A stretch of 7,493 nt of DNA from an uncultured Clostridia bacterium (GTDB lineage Bacteria; Bacillota; Clostridia; Christensenellales; Aristaeellaceae). The notes under the pieces were generated by a model that made no database searches, had not been told where the DNA came from, and saw only the letters and a program-made list of their open reading frames with translations. Positions within the stretch are counted from its first letter, which is position 1, and the number at the start of each line of letters is the position of its first letter. This document shows, piece after piece, positions 4,048 through 7,493 of the stretch. The DNA is taken from positions 1-7,493 of the forward strand of contig CAKUCE010000154.1 of assembly GCA_934643535.1 (NCBI GenBank), given 5' to 3'. The position numbers and the translations under genes are program-made.

Positions 4048-5319
4048 TCAGCTCAGCTTTTCCCGGCGGATGTCCGCGCCGAGGGAACGGAGCTTTTCTT
4101 CGATGCGCTCATAGCCGCGGTCGATGTAGGAGGTCTCGTAAATTTCCGTTACGCCCTTGGCCATCAGCCCGGCTACGATCAGCGCGGCCCCGGCCCGCAG
4201 GTCGGTGACGGTGACGGGCGCGCCGTACAGCTCCCGCACGCCCTCAATCAGGATGGTGGAATGATCCATCAGCTTGATGTGCGCGCCCATGCGCCGCAGC
4301 TCGTCCAGATGCATGAAGCGGCGCTCGAAGATGGTCTCGCTGACGGTGGAAACGCCGTTGGCCATGCAGAGCAGAGAGGTCATGGGCTGCTGCAGGTCGG
4401 TGGGAAAGCCTGGATAAACCTGCGTTTTCACGTTGACGGCCCGCTGTACGCCCTGAGGACGGACGCGGATGCTGTCGTCGCTGTCCGTCACCCGCACGCC
4501 CATTTCCAGCAGCTTGGCGGTCAGCGCCTCCATGTGGGTGGGGATGCAGCCGTGGATGACCACGTCGCCCCGGGTGGCGGCGGCGGCGATCATCAGCGTG
4601 CCCGTCTCGATCTGGTCGGGAATGACGGTGTAGCTGGTGCCGTGCAGATTCTGCACGCCCCGCACGCGGATCACGTCCGTGCCCGCGCCGCGGATCTTCG
4701 CGCCCATGCTGTTCAGAAAGTTGGCCAGATCCACGATGTGCGGCTCCTTGGCCGCGTTGTAGATCACCGTGGTACCCTCGGCCCGGGCGGCGGCCAGCAG
4801 CACGTTGATGGTGCCGCCGACGGTGACCATATCGAAAAATACGTCGTTGCCCACCAGATGATCGGCCCTGGCGTACACCACGCCGCCCCGATCCTCGATG
4901 GTGGCCCCCAGCGTTTCAAAGCCCTTCAAATGCTGGTCGATGGGGCGGGAGCCGATGTTGCAGCCGCCGGGATAGGCCACCTCGGCCCGTCCTCCCCGGC
5001 CCAGCAGCGCGCCCAGCAGGTAATAGCTGGCCCGCAGGCGGCGGGTCTGCCGGTAGGGAACATGGTATTCCTTCACGCCGGCGGCGTTGACCACCATGCG
5101 CTGGCCGGGGCGGTAATCCACCTCCGCGCCCAGCTCCCGCAGAATGTCCACCAGCGCCCGCACATCGTCGATGTCCGGCAGGTTCTCGATGGTGCAGGGC
5201 TCGTTGCACAGAAGCGCCGCCGGAATCACCGCCACCGCCGTATTCTTACCGCCGCTGACGGTGATCTCCCCCACCAGCGGGTTGCCGCCGGTGATCAGCA
5301 TTTTGTCCTTGCTTTCCAT
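4048..5319 (-). CDS. murA: UDP-N-acetylglucosamine 1-carboxyvinyltransferase (MurA/MurZ)
   Basis: Transfers enolpyruvate from PEP to UDP-GlcNAc in the cytoplasm, the first committed step of peptidoglycan synthesis. The signs are plain: SGGKN at 22-26 (the Lys-Asn pair that binds substrate), R96 in the LRASYYLLGALL stretch, the active-site loop YPGGCNIGSRPID with the catalytic Cys at 120 (the fosfomycin target, so a Cys-to-Asp type of resistance is not seen), YPGFPTDLQ with the catalytic Asp at 308, and TDLRAGAALIVAG near the end. The 423 residues fit the family (about 417-435). The first ATG (5319) has an odd leader with a hairpin before it. An ATG at 5301 (MLITGG, after AAGGA) is a real alternative, 6 residues shorter. 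Firmicutes often have two copies, and I cannot say which this is. It is followed by the J-domain gene in the same operon. Confidence 0.97.
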   Translation of the reverse strand: MESKDKMLITGGNPLVGEITVSGGKNTAVAVIPAALLCNEPCTIENLPDIDDVRALVDILRELGAEVDYRPGQRMVVNAAGVKEYHVPYRQTRRLRASYYLLGALLGRGGRAEVAYPGGCNIGSRPIDQHLKGFETLGATIEDRGGVVYARADHLVGNDVFFDMVTVGGTINVLLAAARAEGTTVIYNAAKEPHIVDLANFLNSMGAKIRGAGTDVIRVRGVQNLHGTSYTVIPDQIETGTLMIAAAATRGDVVIHGCIPTHMEALTAKLLEMGVRVTDSDDSIRVRPQGVQRAVNVKTQVYPGFPTDLQQPMTSLLCMANGVSTVSETIFERRFMHLDELRRMGAHIKLMDHSTILIEGVRELYGAPVTVTDLRAGAALIVAGLMAKGVTEIYETSYIDRGYERIEEKLRSLGADIRREKLS

Positions 5320-5320
5320 A

Positions 5321-5350
5321 ATGCGGGCCCCTGCGGGCCGCCCTCACCTC
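5321..5350 (-). promoter_or_regulatory. murA leader: Shine-Dalgarno, then hairpin, then ATG
   Basis: On the minus strand a strong GAGGTGA lies 24 bases before the ATG, too far for normal use. Between them GCGGCCC and GGGCCCGC can pair (one bulged base) around a short GCAG loop. If the hairpin forms, about 5 bases remain between the Shine-Dalgarno sequence and ATG. Hairpins that shorten the effective spacing are known from phage T4 gene 38. Here it is inference. Confidence 0.45.
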
Positions 5351-5378
5351 TTTTCGCAGTCCAGAGGTTCCTGCGTCG

Positions 5379-5388
5379 TTGTATACAA
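5379..5388. promoter_or_regulatory. Perfect palindrome TTGTATACAA just downstream of the murA start site
   Basis: A 10-bp perfect palindrome at about +9 to +18 of the predicted murA transcript. Such TGTATACA-type sites are commonly bound by GntR-type repressors. No such regulator is in the window, so the role is unknown. Confidence 0.35.
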
Positions 5389-5403
5389 AAAGTGCCAGCT
5401 TCC

Positions 5404-5432
5404 ATTATACACGATTTGCTGTTTCTTGGCAA
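5404..5432 (-). promoter_or_regulatory. Promoter of the murA operon
   Basis: Minus-strand TTGCCA (5432-5427), a 17-base spacer and a perfect TATAAT (5409-5404). It gives a leader of about 78 bases. Its spacing and match make it a strong housekeeping-type promoter. Confidence 0.85.
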
Positions 5433-5485
5433 GGCTGACCGGTTGAAAGAACCCACCCGGGCTTCTCGCCGGCTTCCATAGCCCC

Positions 5486-6598
5486 TTATTTGGGACGCGC
5501 CGCCTGTTCCTCCGGCAGAAGACGGCAGACCCATGCGGCCAGCCGCTCCCCGGCCCGCTGGCAGAGCCGGTCGGCCCGGCAGAGGACGAACAGACGGCTG
5601 CGCAGCCATTCCAGCGCCAGCGCTCCGCCGTACACGGCCAGCCATAGCCCCAGCAGCGCCAGCATCAGCAGCGGAGCGGATAAGCCGCTCAGCGCCGCCA
5701 GCCGCAGGGTGAGAAGCGTGCGGCGCACTGCGGGCTGCTCATGGATCAGATAGACGCCGAAGGTCAGCGGCCCTGCCCAGCAGGCAAAACGCCCCAGCCG
5801 GGCAGGAGACTCCACGCGCAGGAAAAGCACGAACAGCGCCAGCGCCGCTCCCACCATCAGGGGACTGGTATACGCCAGAAACCATTCGCCGTCCAGCGGC
5901 AGGCTGAAGCCATGGGGGTCCAGAAACTGTCCGGAGACCTGCCAGCCGCCCGCCGCTCCGGCACAGACGAAGAAGCATAAAAGCGGCTTCCGGACGGTCC
6001 GGGCGGGCTTCCCGTACCGGCGCAGCCAGCCGCCCAGCAGGTATAGCACGCATAGCCAGCCGATGTGATACCCGCCGCTCAGGCTCAGCGCCGTCGCGGA
6101 GCGGGGCATAAGGCCGAATAAAAGCCCGCAGCCCAGCAGCGTCAGGGTCAGCTGACGGCGGGACAGCCGTTCGATGGCCGCATGAAGGGCCGGAGTCAGC
6201 AGGTACAGGCCGAAATAGGCCGTCAGATACCAATATTCCTGCGAACTGACCGGCAGCAGAGCCACGCGCCAGTCTTCCGCCGTCAGAGCCGTCCGCAGTC
6301 CCATGAGCGCCGTAAGCACTGCGCCGGTAAACCAGGCCTGCAGCCATAGACCCATCAGCCGCGCCGGGCGGAAACGCCCGCTGCCGACATAGCCGGAAAT
6401 CAGCCCGTATACATTGACCGCACAGCAGGTCAGGGTGTTGAGCAGATACAACGCCGCGGCTGTTGGCCCCGGCTCGGGAAAGGCCAGCAGCAGTCCGCCA
6501 TGCGTCAGCAGATGATGCAGCACGATCATGCCCATGGCCAGGACCCGCAGAAACTCGACCCCCGGATGCCGCGCGTTTTTTTTCGTTAATTCTTTCAT
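5486..6598 (-). CDS. Integral membrane acyltransferase, acyltransferase-3 family (370 aa)
   Basis: Belongs to the OafA-like family that moves acetyl or other acyl groups onto cell-surface sugars across the membrane. Seen in the sequence: the N-terminal GVEFLRVLAMGMIVLHH (residues 13-29) with the conserved double His at 28-29, AVNVYGLISGYVGS (60-73), YWYLTAYFGLYLLTP (122-136), roughly ten hydrophobic segments, and GVYLIHE near the end (281-287) with the second conserved His. The start at 6598 follows GGAG by about 7 bases. The ATG at 6634 is part of the TATAAT promoter itself, so the longer frame is not used. The last 25 residues are basic and polar and lie on one side of the membrane. It stands alone, between the murA operon and the repeat region. 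The substrate is not predictable: cell wall sugar, teichoic acid or capsule. Confidence 0.93.
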   Translation of the reverse strand: MKELTKKNARHPGVEFLRVLAMGMIVLHHLLTHGGLLLAFPEPGPTAAALYLLNTLTCCAVNVYGLISGYVGSGRFRPARLMGLWLQAWFTGAVLTALMGLRTALTAEDWRVALLPVSSQEYWYLTAYFGLYLLTPALHAAIERLSRRQLTLTLLGCGLLFGLMPRSATALSLSGGYHIGWLCVLYLLGGWLRRYGKPARTVRKPLLCFFVCAGAAGGWQVSGQFLDPHGFSLPLDGEWFLAYTSPLMVGAALALFVLFLRVESPARLGRFACWAGPLTFGVYLIHEQPAVRRTLLTLRLAALSGLSAPLLMLALLGLWLAVYGGALALEWLRSRLFVLCRADRLCQRAGERLAAWVCRLLPEEQAARPK

Positions 6599-6632
6599 AA
6601 GCCCTCTCCGTTTTTCTGGTTTGGATACTTTC

Positions 6633-6660
6633 ATTATACGGCCTTTTGCTTCCGCGTCAA
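6633..6660 (-). promoter_or_regulatory. Promoter of the acyltransferase gene
   Basis: Minus-strand TTGACG (6660-6655), a 16-base spacer and a perfect TATAAT (6638-6633), leaving a leader of about 30 bases. Strong match. A terminator lies directly upstream, so the gene has its own unit. Confidence 0.85.
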
Positions 6661-6667
6661 CCAAGCG

Positions 6668-6698
6668 AAAAAAGCCTTTTCCCCAAAACAAAAAAGGC
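6668..6698 (-). terminator. Terminator upstream of the acyltransferase promoter
   Basis: On the minus strand GCCTTTT and AAAAGGC form a 7-bp stem with an 11-base loop and are followed by six T (6673-6668). It ends only 7 bases before the -35 box of the acyltransferase and so insulates it from transcription arriving from the DUF3795 side. A further perfect AAGGC-GAAA-GCCTT hairpin lies at 6711-6724. Confidence 0.65.
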
Positions 6699-6776
6699 CG
6701 CGCCCACGAAAAGGCGAAAGCCTTGTTTTCTTGCTGTAAACGACCGCCAGCCAATATACGCAGCCCCTCTTTTCCA

Positions 6777-6978
6777 CGCTGCAAAGGAACTCAGGCTTCC
6801 CAACCGGCAACCATTTGCGTATGCTCACAGCCAACCGCGGGAAACTAGACAGCCTCCGTATGCTCACAGCCAACCACGGGAAAATAGACAGCCTCTCTTT
6901 TTGCGTTGCAAAGGTACATAAGAAACACGGCGATTTCCCAACCTGCAAAATTTGAGCATGCACCACGCCGACCGCGGG
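6777..6978. repeat. Diverged large repeat pair (units 6777-6841 and 6903-6978)
   Basis: Both units read in order TTGCAAAGG or CTGCAAAGG, TTCCCAACC, a GCAAxxATTTG segment, an ATGC with ACGCC or CAGCC, and ACCGCGGG. They differ by many substitutions and small gaps, so this is an old duplication. The region between them holds the second copy of the 39-bp tandem repeat. Confidence 0.6.
6818..6895. repeat. 39-bp tandem repeat, two copies
   Basis: Copies 6818-6856 and 6857-6895 are head to tail and differ at two positions. The unit starts CGTATGCTCACAGCC and ends GACAGCCTC. Because 39 is a multiple of three, the minus-strand frame across it shows a repeated LAVSIR peptide, but this frame is not credible as a gene. 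Confidence 0.9.
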
Positions 6979-7003
6979 GGCGAGGGCGGCGATAGGCAGC
7001 GGA

Positions 7004-7142
7004 GGGAAAAAGGCCCGCCCATTTTGACGGCGGAAAAAGGCGAGTTCGGAGCGCGCCGGATCGCAGGTGAAAGCTGGCCAATTATGCTACGCGCGACATA
7101 ACGAGCCCCGCCGGCAAAATGGGCAATAAAGGGCTTTTTCCC
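7004..7142. repeat. Large imperfect inverted repeat, MITE-like or structured RNA element
   Basis: The left arm contains GCCCATTTTGACGGCGG (7017-7033) and the right arm CCGCCGGCAAAATGGGC (7108-7124), complementary at 16 of 17 bases. The outer parts GGGAAAAAGGCCC (7004-7016) and GGGCTTTTTCCC (7131-7142) also pair with one bulge. The two parts are separated on the right by AATAAA, which would bulge out. The centre of 74 bases is less clear. A short GGAG lies on both outer sides (7001-7004, 7143-7146) and could be a target duplication or chance. Confidence 0.6.
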
Positions 7143-7170
7143 GGAGTCGCCGTGCCGCATGCTTTCTTTG

Positions 7171-7199
7171 GTACTTTCTTTCGCGTCGAAAGAAAGTAC
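7171..7199. repeat. Perfect 13-bp inverted repeat with CGT loop
   Basis: GTACTTTCTTTCG and its exact complement CGAAAGAAAGTAC around three bases. Just before it CTTTCTTT (7162-7169) repeats the core. It resembles the AAAGAAAGTA-type intergenic hairpins I know from many bacterial genomes (from memory). No T-run follows in either direction, so it is not a classic terminator. Confidence 0.8.
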
Positions 7200-7202
7200 T
7201 AT

Positions 7203-7290
7203 CCCCCGTCGGGGCGGCAGCCCCACCACTCGCGCCGTAGTCGGCGCGTCAAGCCCCACCCGGGGCAAATAAGGAGGCTCCGCCTGCCCC
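7203..7290. repeat. Run of short GC-rich hairpins after the DUF3795 gene
   Basis: In order: CCCC(C)GTC-GGGG competing with GGGGC-GGCA-GCCCC (7203-7224), the perfect CGCGCCG-TAGT-CGGCGCG (7231-7248), then GCCCC-ACCC-GGGGC (7253-7266) competing with GGGGCA/TGCCCC (7262-7267 with 7285-7290), which encloses AGGC-GGA-GCCT on the minus strand. The last begins at the DUF3795 stop. The alternative pairings are mutually exclusive. No T-run. Confidence 0.6.
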
Positions 7291-7493
7291 TATTTCCCGT
7301 TCCTCGCGCTTCTCTTCTTCCAGGCAAGCCATTCCCTGTCCAGTACGGTGGAACGCGGCCGGGTCATGATCGCGTCGCATGGAAAAAGCGGACACTCGCC
7401 GCAGAAATTCAGACGGCGCTCCTTCACGCAATCCCGGGTAAAGCAGTCTCCCGTAACATGGGCTTCCTCGCAGCCGGGGCAGCCGCCTTTCAA
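7290..7493 (-). CDS. DUF3795-type cysteine-rich protein, C-terminal part (N-terminus outside the window)
   Basis: The visible 67 codons show seven cysteines in metal-site spacing: C-P-G-C (5-8 counted from the edge), C17, C22, then the telling C-G-E-C-P-L-F-P-C (31-39). This CGECxxFPC block after a basic RRLNF segment is characteristic of DUF3795, small proteins thought to bind zinc or an iron-sulfur centre, function unknown. The C-terminus (about 40-67) is basic with Trp-Leu-Ala-Trp. The frame is open to the right edge and the family's N-terminal C-G-x-x-C part is missing, so the gene continues beyond 7493. The TTG at the edge is not the true start. It ends in TAG directly at a hairpin. Confidence 0.85.
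   Translation of the reverse strand: MKGGCPGCEEAHVTGDCFTRDCVKERRLNFCGECPLFPCDAIMTRPRSTVLDREWLAWKKRSARNGK

Larger units (their letters stand above)
6699..7289. other. Gene-free, repeat-rich stretch
   Basis: No frame here has both a ribosome binding site and coherent codon use. The frames present run through the tandem repeats, terminator and promoter. The stretch is a mosaic of separate repeat units that are listed individually: a tandem repeat with a related unit, a large imperfect inverted repeat, and a series of short hairpins. The order on the minus strand, downstream of the DUF3795 stop, is hairpins, large inverted repeat, tandem repeat. Confidence 0.6.

Noticed and set aside
4039..5481. 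480-codon open frame on the plus strand, antisense to murA
   Set aside because: The product is rich in His, Gly, Ala, Asp and Gln without any domain, and murA on the other strand is certain. It is a shadow of GC-rich codon use.
5433..5485. Terminator for the acyltransferase gene
   Set aside because: Short stems such as GCCGGC and GGCT/AGCC occur after the stop, but no stable stem followed by a T-run. I could not support a terminator, so readthrough toward murA is possible.
5739..6347. 202-codon frame on the minus strand overlapping the acyltransferase
   Set aside because: Another frame of the same strand over a clear membrane protein. Composition (Arg, Gly, Ala) fits a shadow.
6818..6895. 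CRISPR array
   Set aside because: Only two head-to-tail copies with no spacers between them and no cas genes.
6634..6966. 110-codon minus-strand frame with repeated LAVSIR peptide
   Set aside because: It crosses the tandem repeat, a terminator and the acyltransferase promoter. The peptide repeat only reflects a 39-base unit divisible by three.
6864..7268. 134-codon minus-strand frame
   Set aside because: It runs through the hairpin run and the large inverted repeat. No ribosome binding site and no coherent protein features.

Overview
The window looks like a chromosomal stretch from an anaerobic, low-GC-lineage Firmicute of the class Clostridia with a fairly GC-rich core (gut Christensenellales or Oscillospirales type). 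This is inferred from strong AAGGAGG ribosome binding sites, textbook sigma-A promoters, T-tract terminators, and gene families common in gut Clostridia (short Xre regulators, DUF3795, MurA-DnaJ/TPR). The exact taxon cannot be read from the sequence.

Left part (1-3460) is an accessory region of small modules. A 69-residue Xre regulator (220-429, -) sits divergently to an unrecognised 80-residue protein (661-903, +), each with a near-consensus promoter in the shared gap. A DUF4160-DUF2442 pair (1526-952, -) follows as a two-gene operon of toxin-antitoxin-like architecture. Next comes an AT-rich three-gene operon (3030-1688, -): a 70-residue possible zinc-knuckle protein and two secreted proteins of unknown function. 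It is divergent from a second Xre regulator (3152-3394, +). The gap between them carries three related CGCA-type palindromes that look like its operators. The same 28-base hairpin ends both minus-strand operons.

Middle part (3424-5432) is GC-rich core sequence: murA (UDP-GlcNAc enolpyruvyl transferase, peptidoglycan synthesis) followed by a J-domain/TPR protein, both on the minus strand from one promoter. Both have unusual translation starts. The J-domain extends upstream of the only normal start codon, and murA has a hairpin between its Shine-Dalgarno sequence and its ATG.

Right part (5486-7493) holds a membrane O-acyltransferase (5486-6598, -) with its own promoter. Next is about 600 bases without a credible gene, filled with repeats: a 39-bp tandem repeat with a diverged partner, a roughly 139-nt imperfect inverted repeat, and a run of short perfect hairpins. 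The window closes with the 3' end of a cysteine-rich DUF3795 protein (7290 to beyond the edge, -).

The most interesting points are the Xre-controlled cassette of secreted proteins with its operator cluster, the anomalous start of the J-domain gene, the hairpin-bridged murA start, and the mosaic of structured repeats at 6777-7290. None is proven by sequence alone.
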